From Lachnospiraceae bacterium UBA7093 (lineage in GTDB: Bacteria > Bacillota > Clostridia > Lachnospirales > Lachnospiraceae), in the NCBI GenBank assembly GCA_002492465.1, contig DKYT01000036.1, forward strand, positions 1-41,418: a DNA stretch of 41,418 nt. The letters run 5' to 3'. This document shows, piece after piece, positions 8,321-16,451 of the stretch (the stretch's first letter is position 1; every line of letters begins with the position of its first letter). Both the position numbers and the translations under genes were made by a program. The notes under the pieces were generated by a model. The model saw only the letters and a program-made list of their open reading frames with translations, was not told the origin of the DNA and did not search any database.

Positions 8321-9406
8321 TTACAGCAGCCAGAGCAGGTAGGAAATGGCAAATAATACCACGCCTATCATCCCTGTCAGTCCAAACAGCCATTTTTTAT
8401 ATGCAGCTTTATCCAGCGGCAGATTTCCTACCATCTTGCCCGTCTGACCATTCATGGCAAAAAGATAGCTCTGCCCTTTCCAGGTAGTACTCAAAAGCCA
8501 TACCGGGAAAAGAGCGTATGTTACTTTGCCATTCTCCAGCCGGATGCTTCCTGTTTCCTTGGTAACCGTGGTATAACCCTCAACCGTCTGGTAAAAGGCA
8601 TCCTCCGCACTTTTCCTGATCCGCTCATTGGCACGCTCTGCACTTTGTTCTGCGCCCACATCATATTTATCTGCCAGATAACCTGCCAGATAGGCAGTCT
8701 GAAAATCCACTGCCTCCGAAAAATGAAAGGGTTCAATCGATTCCATCAGATCATCAGGCATCTTGGAAGAGCCGTCCACAGGAACACTTTCAAATCCAAT
8801 TTTCCCGCCCCGGCTTACTGCATAATACTTCGTCTCCGTGTAATCATATTCACTGTCGTTCCATGTACGGACTTTCGTTGCCTTATAGCGCATATTCACA
8901 TGCGCACTGGTGTCAAACAGCCAGTAGGGAACATATACCCCCTTCACTTCATCAATGTGATTCTGATCTTTAAACACTTTGGGGAGCAAACGTTTCCCTT
9001 CGTAATGACTTTTAAGCGCTGCCTTTGCGGCATTTTTATCCACTTTAAAGGGAATTACAAAATCCGGCCGCAGCGCGCCTGAAAACTGTCCCATCATGAC
9101 TACCGGATTTCCACAGAAGGGACAGGCGGTGGCAGCCGTATTCTCATCACAGGCAATCTCACCGCCGCAGGAGTTACAGACATAAGTCTTCAGCCCTCCC
9201 AGCTCATCCTCCTGCCACTCTTCTCCCGAAGCCAGCTGCCAGCTCATATCATCCGCCTGATCGCTTTTCAGCTCACTGTCATAGTTTGCCAGCGTTTCCA
9301 TTTCAAATTCCGTGTTACAGAAAGGACATTTCATTTTCTGTATGGTGCTGTCAAATGCAATGGCGCCGCCGCAGCATGGACATTTATACTCTTGTATTAC
9401 CGCCAT
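8321..9406 (-). CDS. Double zinc-ribbon protein with C-terminal membrane anchor
   Basis: 361 residues with two rubredoxin-like zinc ribbons: C9/C12 with C27/C30 (CPCC...CPFC) and C77/C80 with C95/C98 (CNSC...CPFC). A conserved domain follows with KDQNHIDEVKGVYVPYWLFD and FPVWLLSTTWKGQSYLFAMNGQTGKMVG. A membrane helix closes the protein (about 340-360, GMIGVVLFAISYLLWLL). Such proteins are often mislabelled as PriA-like helicases because of the zinc fingers, but there is no helicase motif here. ATG at 9406 with AAGGAGGAGG. It pairs with the TPM gene downstream, a recurrent pairing; both look like cell-envelope maintenance factors, which is an inference. Confidence 0.8.
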   Translation of the reverse strand: MAVIQEYKCPCCGGAIAFDSTIQKMKCPFCNTEFEMETLANYDSELKSDQADDMSWQLASGEEWQEDELGGLKTYVCNSCGGEIACDENTAATACPFCGNPVVMMGQFSGALRPDFVIPFKVDKNAAKAALKSHYEGKRLLPKVFKDQNHIDEVKGVYVPYWLFDTSAHVNMRYKATKVRTWNDSEYDYTETKYYAVSRGGKIGFESVPVDGSSKMPDDLMESIEPFHFSEAVDFQTAYLAGYLADKYDVGAEQSAERANERIRKSAEDAFYQTVEGYTTVTKETGSIRLENGKVTYALFPVWLLSTTWKGQSYLFAMNGQTGKMVGNLPLDKAAYKKWLFGLTGMIGVVLFAISYLLWLL

Positions 9407-9474
9407 GATACCTCCTCCTTATCTCCTTTGAAATTTATATGATTCCTCTTTTGCATTTTATTACCAAACAGTGT

Positions 9475-10743
9475 TCATAGAGAGATGCGTAAAATAAACT
9501 CTCCATCTCTCACCAGAAAAGTATACATGCCATCATACTTTTCCACAATAGCGCAAATACTCCGCACACCGATCCCATGTCCGGATCTGTTTGTGACAGG
9601 AATTTCATCGTCGAAGACAACGTCCTCCCCACAAGAATTTATAATCTGCAAAAAAAGCTTTTCACTTTTTTCGTATATCGTAACTTCAATCACCCCTGCC
9701 CGCCCCTTTTTCCCCTGTTCTATGCAGGCATGCAGGGCATTCTCCAGCGCATTGGACAGCAGCACGCACAGATCGGTTTCCGCCACGGGGATACATCGGG
9801 AAATTTCCGCCCTCACCTGCATCCGGACGCCACTGTCTTTGGCACGCTTTGCAAAGGAAGAGAAAATCAGGTTTGCAACTTCATTTTCGCAGAATACTGT
9901 TACCTTATTTGTCTCGATTTCGGAGTAGATTTTCTGAATATATTCCTGTGCCTGACCATATTGCCCGTTTTCGATGGAGGAAGAAAGATACTGCATATGA
10001 TGACGAATATCGTGGCGGTAAGCGGTGGTTTTTTCCTGAGACTCCCGCAGAGCGACAATTTCACGTACCGCCTGCTGCATTTGCAGATTCAGAACCGCCT
10101 GCGTCTGTTCCAGCCGACCGCGGATCTGCTGTTCCTTCGAAATATAAATTACAAAAAACAAATATGCCAAACTGCACACAAAAGGCATAAATTCCACGGC
10201 AACCAGAACCCCATCCAAAAGCAGATTCGTATAGATACGCGTCAGATAATCGAAGCCGTAATATAATGCCGGTACCAGACCAAACTGAATCTGCAAAGAA
10301 ATTTGATAATGGGAAACAGAGCGCACCGTGGGCGCAATAAACTTTATTAAAAACAGCAAGATCGGAAGCGTCATAGCCAGCTCTGCGATATCCAGCATGT
10401 GAGAACCGCCCGAAAACACAGCCACTATCAGCAATGCAAGCCATCGCCGGAGCTGACAGCAAAGATAAGCGGTCAAAACCGAAATCGTAGGCCAAAGACA
10501 CTTCCGGTTCAAAATACAAAGCAGCACAATCAGTGGAATATGCGTAATCAGCGGGTAAAGCTCCTCCACAATATCCGGATTGATTCTAAAATAAACAACA
10601 CCCTGCAGCAGTAAAATTGCAGCAATGCCGCTCAGCATCGTAAGCCTCTTTTTCCCCGTCCAATGAATATCACAGAACACCGCGGATAAAATTATGCCAA
10701 AAATACCCACTGAGATGAGGTTAATCAACTGAACACTGATCAT
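9475..10743 (-). CDS. AgrC-like GHKL sensor histidine kinase
   Basis: A 422-residue membrane kinase. Six or so helices fill residues 5-200. They are followed by a coiled coil (203-238), the H-box YRHDIRHH with phospho-acceptor His244, the N-box ENALHACIE (about 334-342) and the G-box GHGIGVRS. This is the AgrC/ComD-type architecture used by peptide-sensing kinases, and also by LytS-like and VirS-like kinases. Its stop overlaps nothing, but its start overlaps the end of the LytTR regulator (ATGA, 10740-10743), so the pair is translationally coupled with the regulator first. No AgrB or AgrD peptide gene is adjacent, so the signal is unknown. Confidence 0.88.
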   Translation of the reverse strand: MISVQLINLISVGIFGIILSAVFCDIHWTGKKRLTMLSGIAAILLLQGVVYFRINPDIVEELYPLITHIPLIVLLCILNRKCLWPTISVLTAYLCCQLRRWLALLIVAVFSGGSHMLDIAELAMTLPILLFLIKFIAPTVRSVSHYQISLQIQFGLVPALYYGFDYLTRIYTNLLLDGVLVAVEFMPFVCSLAYLFFVIYISKEQQIRGRLEQTQAVLNLQMQQAVREIVALRESQEKTTAYRHDIRHHMQYLSSSIENGQYGQAQEYIQKIYSEIETNKVTVFCENEVANLIFSSFAKRAKDSGVRMQVRAEISRCIPVAETDLCVLLSNALENALHACIEQGKKGRAGVIEVTIYEKSEKLFLQIINSCGEDVVFDDEIPVTNRSGHGIGVRSICAIVEKYDGMYTFLVRDGEFILRISL

Positions 10744-11477
10744 GATAGAAACACCTGTTTTCTTTTAAATGCATATGCAAGATACAAATTTTTAATCTCG
10801 GAACACTTTCCGTGTGGAATGGGAATCTCCGCCAAATTCTCCATTGTAATTGCCCTGTAGGAGATTTTCCGGATATACTCCATATTAATCAAAAAGGAGC
10901 GGTGGGGACGCACAAAATTTTCGTATTGGGACAGCTGTTCATACAACTTATCCATACTCCCTGTGCCCTCCAGGATCTTGCCGTTTTCCATATGGAACAG
11001 CAAGGTGCGTCCCAGCACCTCACAGTATTCCAGCCTCTCCAGATCGACCCGTGTAATCCCGCTTTTACAATGCAGGATCAAACTATGCTGCTGTTCCTTT
11101 TGGCGTTCGGAGATAGCGGAATCCATCAGCTTAAAAAAACATTCTTCCTGAATCGGCTTCATCTGATAAAAAAAAGCGTCCACTGTATAAGATTGTACTG
11201 CAAACTCAGAAGAAGATGTAAGAAAAATAATTTTGACAGCGCCGTCATATTGTCGGACTTCTCTTGCTATATGAATTCCATTTTCATTGGGCAGGAGCAC
11301 ATCCAGAAATAAGATATCATAACGCGCCCCCTTCTCGATTTCAGCCAGCAATTCCAGGGAACTGTAAAAAGCGGCGTACTTGATCTCCTGATTATGCCTT
11401 GTACAGTACCGGTCGACCAGATCTTTAAGCTCTCCCAATACCAACATATCATCATCACAAAATGCCACCTTTATCAT
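10740..11477 (-). CDS. LytTR-family response regulator
   Basis: A 245-residue regulator with an N-terminal receiver (acidic pocket CDDD at 7-10, phospho-acceptor Asp59 in LFLDVLLP, Lys in YQMKP) and a C-terminal LytTR DNA-binding domain (about 140-240, with the conserved FVRPHRSFLINMEYIRKI). It is the AgrA/VirR class, which binds paired direct repeats. It is first gene of the pair with the AgrC-like kinase and has its own promoter at 11513-11541. The neighbouring acidic lipoprotein at 11613-12233 is a possible target, but no LytTR site was identified there. Confidence 0.92.
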   Translation of the reverse strand: MIKVAFCDDDMLVLGELKDLVDRYCTRHNQEIKYAAFYSSLELLAEIEKGARYDILFLDVLLPNENGIHIAREVRQYDGAVKIIFLTSSSEFAVQSYTVDAFFYQMKPIQEECFFKLMDSAISERQKEQQHSLILHCKSGITRVDLERLEYCEVLGRTLLFHMENGKILEGTGSMDKLYEQLSQYENFVRPHRSFLINMEYIRKISYRAITMENLAEIPIPHGKCSEIKNLYLAYAFKRKQVFLS

Positions 11478-11512
11478 AAAATGATCCTATCCTTTCTCCC
11501 CTGCGCAAATCA

Positions 11513-11541
11513 ATTATACATCATATGGAATACCCTGTCAG
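11513..11541 (-). promoter_or_regulatory. Promoter of the LytTR/AgrC-like pair
   Basis: Minus-strand CTGACA (11536-11541), a 17-base spacer and TATAAT (11513-11518), about 36 bases upstream of the regulator's start at 11477. Confidence 0.75.
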
Positions 11542-11612
11542 CGCTTAATGTAGCTTTTTGTTTATTAGTGTGAAGTGTCGCTGAAACTGCGGCCACGATC
11601 AAATTGAATCTG

Positions 11613-12233
11613 CTATTCCGCCAGCAGATATGCCGCCGCGCTCATATAATCGATTGTATCGTCTGCCGAGAGATACTGACCTTCATAAGCTGTCCCCTCT
11701 GTGTCAAAGATATAAACCTCCTCCTCTGACTCGCCGAAACCAATCTCAAATTCCCCGCCTGTGTACGCATCCGTAACGGTCAACAGGGTCCATGTAATCC
11801 CATCCTCATCCGTCTCGCTGTCAGCTGTGTATGTGCCGCAGATCACATCGCTTTCTAAATCTTCCGCAGCAGGAAAGATAAACAGGGAAGCCATAGGCGT
11901 TCCAGAAGGCTCGGTAAACATTGAAAACACCAGCTCTGTTCCATCCTCGCTGACAGCGTAAACCCCCGCCTGAATCATTTCATTGCTAACGTCAAGAAGG
12001 GTAAAATCCTCCGATCCGTCATCCTCAGCAGGTTCAGCTTCGCTTTCGGTTTCTACCTCCGGCACTGCCTCCGCCTCAGGTTCCGTTTCTGTCTCAGGTT
12101 CTGCTTCCGCCTCCGCTTTTGTTTCCTCAGCCGGTACGGAAGCTGTTGCTGTCTCTGGCTGACCTCCGCATGCCGTTATCAAAGATCCCGCCATTAACAC
12201 TGTCAATACAACTGATACTAATTTCTTTTTCAT
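11613..12233 (-). CDS. Lipoprotein with acidic linker, unknown function
   Basis: About 206 residues from the ATG at 12233, which has GGAGG seven bases upstream; the longer frame to 12371 has no ribosome site. It has a lipoprotein signal ending LITACGG (lipid Cys22), then an extended Glu/Ala/Thr/Pro linker (about 27-75, repeated TE/AE/PE units), then a globular domain of about 125 residues (LLDVSNEMIQAGVYAV onward) that I cannot assign. The linker would hold the domain away from the membrane through the cell wall. It is a single gene downstream of the charged small protein and next to the LytTR system. The family is unrecognised. Confidence 0.7.
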   Translation of the reverse strand: MKKKLVSVVLTVLMAGSLITACGGQPETATASVPAEETKAEAEAEPETETEPEAEAVPEVETESEAEPAEDDGSEDFTLLDVSNEMIQAGVYAVSEDGTELVFSMFTEPSGTPMASLFIFPAAEDLESDVICGTYTADSETDEDGITWTLLTVTDAYTGGEFEIGFGESEEEVYIFDTEGTAYEGQYLSADDTIDYMSAAAYLLAE

Positions 12234-12383
12234 GCTTTTTCCTCCATTCGCACATGTCATTTTGTTTGAAAATCTTTCAATATCAATTCTCTGTACGACA
12301 GTATACATGAACACTTCGCAAAAATGAGGTCTTTGACGCCAATCGCCCCGCAACCGCATTGAAACTACCATAAGTCATAATAC

Positions 12384-12416
12384 AATAAGGGGGAGCCTGG
12401 ATTTCTCCAGGCTCCC
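12384..12416 (-). terminator. Terminator of the 12426-12731 gene
   Basis: A perfect 10-bp stem GGGAGCCTGG/CCAGGCTCCC (12391-12416) with a six-base loop. On the minus strand it is followed by CCTTATTGTATT, a weak T-run. It lies 10 bases past the stop at 12426. Confidence 0.7.
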
Positions 12417-12425
12417 TCAGAATGA

Positions 12426-12731
12426 TTATACGGTCTGGCTGTTCATACTGAGAAATTTTCTTCCCACTGACAGCATTTTCTCCATCTCCGTCTGTGCATC
12501 CGTCTTCTTTGCCTCTCTTCGTCTGAGATCGCTTTTCTCTCTTTCCTCTTTCAGTCCGGGATTTTGCTTTTCTGTTTTTTTGCGTTCCTTATCGAAGGTT
12601 TCCTGGCTCTGGGCGTCGATCATTACATGCATCTGGTAAATGCCTTTTTTGATCCGTTTTTCCTCCTCTTCTCGCTTCTTTACCTTTCCCATCTGCTGTT
12701 CCCTGAACTCTTGCATATTTCCGATTACCAT
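12426..12731 (-). CDS. Small highly charged coiled-coil protein, unknown
   Basis: About 101 residues from the ATG at 12731, which follows AAAGGGGGG; the ATG at 12755 lies before that ribosome site. The protein is almost all helix and very rich in Lys, Glu and Arg (KVKKREEEEKRIKKG, DKERKKTEKQNPGLKEEREK). It has no membrane segment or signal peptide. I do not recognise it. It has its own terminator and lies divergent from the tRNA-Ser gene. The clean ribosome site and terminator argue that it is real and not a spurious frame. Confidence 0.6.
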   Translation of the reverse strand: MVIGNMQEFREQQMGKVKKREEEEKRIKKGIYQMHVMIDAQSQETFDKERKKTEKQNPGLKEEREKSDLRRREAKKTDAQTEMEKMLSVGRKFLSMNSQTV

Positions 12732-12828
12732 AATATCCCCCCTTTCTATTTCCATATAATTTATCGGAACAGCCCTGAAAATGATTAAGAAAAATTACAC
12801 CAATTCTCCATTATCCGTAATGAAATGA

Positions 12829-12857
12829 TTGACTAAAATTTTTGAAACCAGTATAAT
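12829..12857 (+). promoter_or_regulatory. Promoter of tRNA-Ser
   Basis: TTGACT (12829-12834), 17-base spacer, TATAAT (12852-12857): a near-consensus sigma-A promoter 40 bases ahead of the tRNA, as expected for a stable RNA. Confidence 0.85.
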
Positions 12858-12896
12858 AGGAAAGTCATCAATTATTCCTGATGGAAGCACTTTTAT

Positions 12897-12982
12897 GGAG
12901 TCGTATCGAAGCGGTCATAACGGGGCGCACTCGAAATGCGTTAGCCCTCCGGGGCACGAGGGTTCGAATCCCTCCGACTCCG
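12897..12982 (+). tRNA. tRNA-Ser(CGA)
   Basis: An 86-base class II tRNA. The acceptor stem GGAGTCG pairs with CGACTCC. The anticodon loop CTCGAAA gives anticodon CGA, which reads UCG. The long variable arm (TAGCCCTCCGGGGCA) and T-arm GAGGG-TTCGAAT-CCCTC fit serine. The CCA end is not encoded (GCTT follows). It has its own promoter and a terminator six bases downstream, so it is a monocistronic tRNA gene. Confidence 0.95.
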
Positions 12983-12987
12983 CTTTT

Positions 12988-13014
12988 AAGCCAAAGCTCT
13001 TGCTTTGGCTTTTT
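12988..13014 (+). terminator. Terminator of tRNA-Ser
   Basis: AAGCCAAAGC (12988) pairs with GCTTTGGCTT around a TCTT loop and is followed by TTT. It is a standard intrinsic terminator right after the tRNA. Confidence 0.9.
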
Positions 13015-13081
13015 GGTTAGATAAGCCGGCTCGCAAAGCGTAGCGGCGTTCGTTATCGCAGTATTATCTAAGGAGGTTCCT

Positions 13082-13903
13082 ATGCTTTACCACTATACCG
13101 ACTTTGCCGCCTTCGACGGCATCATCCGCTGCGCGGAGCTTCGGCTCAACAACATCTTGAATATGAACGATGCCTCTGAAATGCGGCTGTTTATGAATGG
13201 CATCTGCACAGCGGTAATCGAGCGGCTTGCCCAGGAGGGAGAAGACGACAAGGTTCGCAGCGCAGAAAGCTTCTTCCACAAGGAACTTGCTTCAGAATTT
13301 CATTACTCTTCCTACGCCGCCTGTTTTTCACGGTACAGAGACGATGCCGCACAGTGGGAGCGGTATGGACATTTCGGGCAGGGCGTATGTATTGCTTTCC
13401 ACGAGAGGCTTATGCAGAAAATGGTTGCTGGAATTGCCTCCCTCAGGGAGGTATATTATCAGGAAGATATGCGGGAGCACCGTCTGGTAACAGATTTTTA
13501 CCAGGCCATTAAAAATGCAAAGAAATTTTCAAACCACCTGCCTCAATTACAGGCTCTTATGAACGAGGCATGGGTTCAGTCGGCGGCGTTTAAGCACCCC
13601 TCCTTTGCAAGCGAGCGGGAATTCCGGCTGGTGGTTTCCCCCTTTGTCTCAAACGAGTTTACAGTAGAGCCAAAATATCACGTATCTATGGATCGGATCA
13701 AAAAGTATTATCCCCTTGATCTGAACCGTATGTGCGGCAAGCTGAATATGCACCTCTCCGACCTGGTAGGAGAAATTATCATCGGTCCTACCTCCTCCCA
13801 GTCACTGCCCATCCTGCAGGATTATCTTGCGGACTGCGGTTTGAACGTTTTAAAGGATAAGATCAGCATGTCGGACTGTCCATTAAGAAAACCAACCTCC
13901 TGA
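13082..13903 (+). CDS. DUF2971 family protein
   Basis: A 273-residue soluble protein of the DUF2971 family. It has the typical opening LYHYTDFAAFDGIIRCAELRL, then NMNDASEM, YAACFSRYRDDAAQWERYG and GVCIAF, and further on FASEREFRLVV and EIIIGP. The conserved R, W, Y and E positions suggest an enzyme or nucleotide-binding fold, but no activity is established. ATG at 13082 with a perfect AAGGAGG. It is the only gene on the plus strand in this area, sits directly behind tRNA-Ser and shares a terminator with the convergent lipoprotein gene. DUF2971 genes are often accessory, so acquisition at the tRNA is possible. Confidence 0.85.
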   Translation: MLYHYTDFAAFDGIIRCAELRLNNILNMNDASEMRLFMNGICTAVIERLAQEGEDDKVRSAESFFHKELASEFHYSSYAACFSRYRDDAAQWERYGHFGQGVCIAFHERLMQKMVAGIASLREVYYQEDMREHRLVTDFYQAIKNAKKFSNHLPQLQALMNEAWVQSAAFKHPSFASEREFRLVVSPFVSNEFTVEPKYHVSMDRIKKYYPLDLNRMCGKLNMHLSDLVGEIIIGPTSSQSLPILQDYLADCGLNVLKDKISMSDCPLRKPTS

Positions 13904-13940
13904 TTGCCAGAACATCTGACAACCAGGAGGTTGTTATTAG
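13893..13940. terminator. Convergent terminator overlapping the DUF2971 stop
   Basis: CAACCTCCTG (13893-13902) pairs with CAGGAGGTTG (13924-13933). TTATT follows on the plus strand and GTTTTCTT on the minus strand, so it can end both the DUF2971 gene and the facing lipoprotein gene. The left arm contains the TGA stop of DUF2971. Confidence 0.65.
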
Positions 13941-13956
13941 AAAACGTCTATTCTGT

Positions 13957-14697
13957 TTAGTTTGCCGCCGTTACGGAAGTAATGTGGGGATTTACGCCCT
14001 CATACCAGTAAAGGAAACCTTCCATATCGATCTTATCGCCAATGTTCAAAGCTTTCACTGCATTGTAAACGTCAGTTGAGTTATCGCACAGATAAGATTC
14101 AACGGTGAATGTGTAGGTAGATCCGTCAAGGGAAACATTAAAGTACAGATCGTCGCCGTCCTGCCCCGAACCGTCCCAGTTGTATAAAAATGCCACATCG
14201 TTGCCGCTTTCATCCTGACCTGCCGCTTCAACCGTCATTCCCTTAAAGGAAACAAACTTATTCTGATGATTGATCAGGTCGTCTGTGCCAAGAAGCTTTG
14301 TAACGTCCTCAGCCTCTGCAACATAATTTCCATCCTCAATTTCAAAGGTTGCATCGATGATCTCCACCTCGCCGGACCATTCAGACTTATATCCGGTAAC
14401 CTTAATCTTGGTTCCTGCGTTCAGCTTCGCGTAGTCCTCTTCAGAGCATGCCATATTGTATACGAAGTAAGCGCCGTCCTTGTCCTGTGTATAAACGGTA
14501 GCCTTGTCCTCCCACCAGGACTGCTTAGCCTGTACATAAGTCTCAACTACCACCTGGCTCTCCAGTTCTGCAGCAACATATTCCTCGTAAGTCATAACGC
14601 CCTCGGACTTCTTGTCCTCATCTCCGCCCTTGGAACCGCATCCTGCACATGCAAATGCAAGCGTCAAAGTCAACAGTAACATTGTCAGTTTTTTCAT
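13957..14697 (-). CDS. Lipoprotein with OB-like domains, unknown function
   Basis: About 246 residues from the ATG at 14697 (GAGGAG upstream). The longer frame to 14760 reads back into the promoter -10 box, so it is excluded. Lipoprotein signal with Cys20 (FACAGC; position -3 is Cys and not the usual Leu). Two beta-rich halves follow: DKATVYTQDKDGAYFVYN with GTKIKVTGYKSEWSGEVEI, then KFVSFKGMTVEAAG with ALNIGDKIDMEGFLYWYEG. The repeated 'G-x-K-I-x-V/M-x-G' pattern resembles OB-fold proteins of the secreted BOF/tRNA_anti-like type. It stands alone between its promoter and a terminator. Ligand unknown. Confidence 0.7.
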   Translation of the reverse strand: MKKLTMLLLTLTLAFACAGCGSKGGDEDKKSEGVMTYEEYVAAELESQVVVETYVQAKQSWWEDKATVYTQDKDGAYFVYNMACSEEDYAKLNAGTKIKVTGYKSEWSGEVEIIDATFEIEDGNYVAEAEDVTKLLGTDDLINHQNKFVSFKGMTVEAAGQDESGNDVAFLYNWDGSGQDGDDLYFNVSLDGSTYTFTVESYLCDNSTDVYNAVKALNIGDKIDMEGFLYWYEGVNPHITSVTAAN

Positions 14698-14758
14698 TTT
14701 TCTCTCCTCTTTCATCCCTCTTAATATGTAAGCTGTGATGTGAATCAACATGGAACTC

Positions 14759-14786
14759 ATTATACACGAAATTCACAGGAAATCAA
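14759..14786 (-). promoter_or_regulatory. Promoter of the OB-like lipoprotein gene
   Basis: Minus-strand TTGATT (14781-14786), 16-base spacer, TATAAT (14759-14764). It lies in the 95-base gap between the sugar ABC operon and this gene. Confidence 0.65.
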
Positions 14787-14792
14787 TAGTCT

Positions 14793-16451
14793 TTACTTCT
14801 TATATCCGTTTTTCCTTCTTCTGATCCTCTCCATCACTACATACAGCAGAATCAACGCCCAGGCTGCCGCCAGACCCCAGAGCAGCGCCGCCGCCGTCCC
14901 CGGCAGCTTTCCCAGATCCGTCTCTCCCGAACCCATCTGCCCTCCCAGATGGTCCAACCGATACCGGGAAATCACATCCGCATACAGTTCTTCTATATAG
15001 GCATCGTCAATTTTCTGTCCCCGCCGCACCGACTTCACCGTATTTTCAATCAACTGCCCGGCTCCATCCCGGAGGGACGCCGATCCCACAAATACGGGAG
15101 TCACAAAGGTATGGGACACATTGTCCATCAACAGCTCCGCCGCCTGAATCTTGACCTTATAGTGTGCTCCGTTATCCTCCCCGCACCGGGAAAGATAGTC
15201 CTGATACGCCTCCGATTCCTGCGCCTTCAGCGTTACCGGCACATACCCCTCCGTTTCCGCATAGGCAATCTGCACTTCATTGGTCAGAAGATACTGGGTA
15301 AACAGCCAGGAAGCAAGCACCTCCTGGGGATCTTTTTTATTGAAAATACAAACCGAAGGCCCCTGGGAGATCATCTTGGGATCTTCCCTGTCAAATTGGG
15401 GAATCATCATAACTGCCGTTTCAAACGCCACCACCTTGTCCTTGCTGATATCGGACAAAGGCGCCTCCGTTCCCATCCATGTAGCGCCTGCCGTGGAATC
15501 TATAGCAAAAATACACTGACCGGCATTTAAAAAGTTTGCCGGATAACTTGAAATTTTAAAGGTGGAAAAAGCGCCGCTCGCCCCATGGCTTCCGATCTCC
15601 AAAAGCAGCTCCTTTGTCGTGTCATGAAACAGCAGGGCTTCGCCCTTTTCGCTGGAATACTCCGCCCCTTTCTGCTTCAGCATCTGGATCATCATGTTAT
15701 CGGTAGATTTATAGATAAAGGGAATCATAACCTTCTGCCCATTCACCAGAAAATTTCCCTCCTCATCCTTTGCCATAGCCGCCTCGGAAACCTCCCATAT
15801 AAAATCCCATGTGAGCACGTCGGGAAGCTGATACCCCAGCTTTTCCACATAGGTTTTGTTGATGTAGCATGCTTCCGTGGAACGCATATAGGGAACGGCA
15901 TAGCAGTGACCCCCAAAAGAACACTCCTCCAAAAACTGAGGAACAATCTCCTCCTCCAAGGGAGCGTCAAATTTTACTTCCCTGCCTCCCAAACCATAGT
16001 TTTCATCTCCGAAAATCTCCTCCAGCGGCACCACCAGATTGGTTCCCGTAAGGTAAGTGGCAATATGATCGGGATAAGTAATACACACGTTGGGCGTGGT
16101 ACCTGTTGCAATATTGGTAATCACGTCATTGTAGATCTTGCCATAATCTGTGTACAGACGCAGATTCACTTTAATATTAGGATATAACTTTTCAAAATCC
16201 CCAATCGCCTTCTCATAGATCGCCGTCTGGGTCTTGTTGGTATCGTTCTTTGCCCAAAAGGTAATCTCATATTCCCTGGAAAGGTCAAACTCCCCGGGCA
16301 TCACAAAAGCATCCAGTCCTTTTGCACCATGGCAGCCTGTCAGCCCCAACAGGCTTCCCAAAACAACCGCAGCCGCCAAAACCCGCGTCCCCACGGTTCT
16401 TGCTCCAAAGAGCGCTTTACGTATATTACCTGTTTTGCTTTTCCTGCTCAT
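14793..16451 (-). CDS. Sugar ABC transporter binding protein with extra C-terminal helix
   Basis: A family 1 extracellular solute-binding protein, 552 residues, longer than the usual 420-450. It has a lipoprotein signal ending GLTGC (Cys40), then EYEITFWAKNDTNKT, DFEKLYPNIKVNL and TGTTPNVCITYPDHI, typical of carbohydrate-binding members. Unusually, residues about 519-541 form a hydrophobic helix followed by a basic tail (ERIRRRKNGYKK), so the protein would be held at both ends. It is last in the operon ATPase-MalF-MalG-SBP, and its ATG overlaps the permease stop (16448-16451). The substrate cannot be read from sequence. Confidence 0.9.
   Translation of the reverse strand: MSRKSKTGNIRKALFGARTVGTRVLAAAVVLGSLLGLTGCHGAKGLDAFVMPGEFDLSREYEITFWAKNDTNKTQTAIYEKAIGDFEKLYPNIKVNLRLYTDYGKIYNDVITNIATGTTPNVCITYPDHIATYLTGTNLVVPLEEIFGDENYGLGGREVKFDAPLEEEIVPQFLEECSFGGHCYAVPYMRSTEACYINKTYVEKLGYQLPDVLTWDFIWEVSEAAMAKDEEGNFLVNGQKVMIPFIYKSTDNMMIQMLKQKGAEYSSEKGEALLFHDTTKELLLEIGSHGASGAFSTFKISSYPANFLNAGQCIFAIDSTAGATWMGTEAPLSDISKDKVVAFETAVMMIPQFDREDPKMISQGPSVCIFNKKDPQEVLASWLFTQYLLTNEVQIAYAETEGYVPVTLKAQESEAYQDYLSRCGEDNGAHYKVKIQAAELLMDNVSHTFVTPVFVGSASLRDGAGQLIENTVKSVRRGQKIDDAYIEELYADVISRYRLDHLGGQMGSGETDLGKLPGTAAALLWGLAAAWALILLYVVMERIRRRKNGYKK

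Noticed and set aside
12284..12371. N-terminal extension of the acidic lipoprotein to 12371
   Set aside because: It lacks a ribosome site and would put about 46 residues before an otherwise perfect lipoprotein signal peptide.
12962..13081. Possible attachment-site duplication of the tRNA-Ser 3' end
   Set aside because: No second copy of the tRNA end was found downstream and no integrase is present, so no att site can be claimed.
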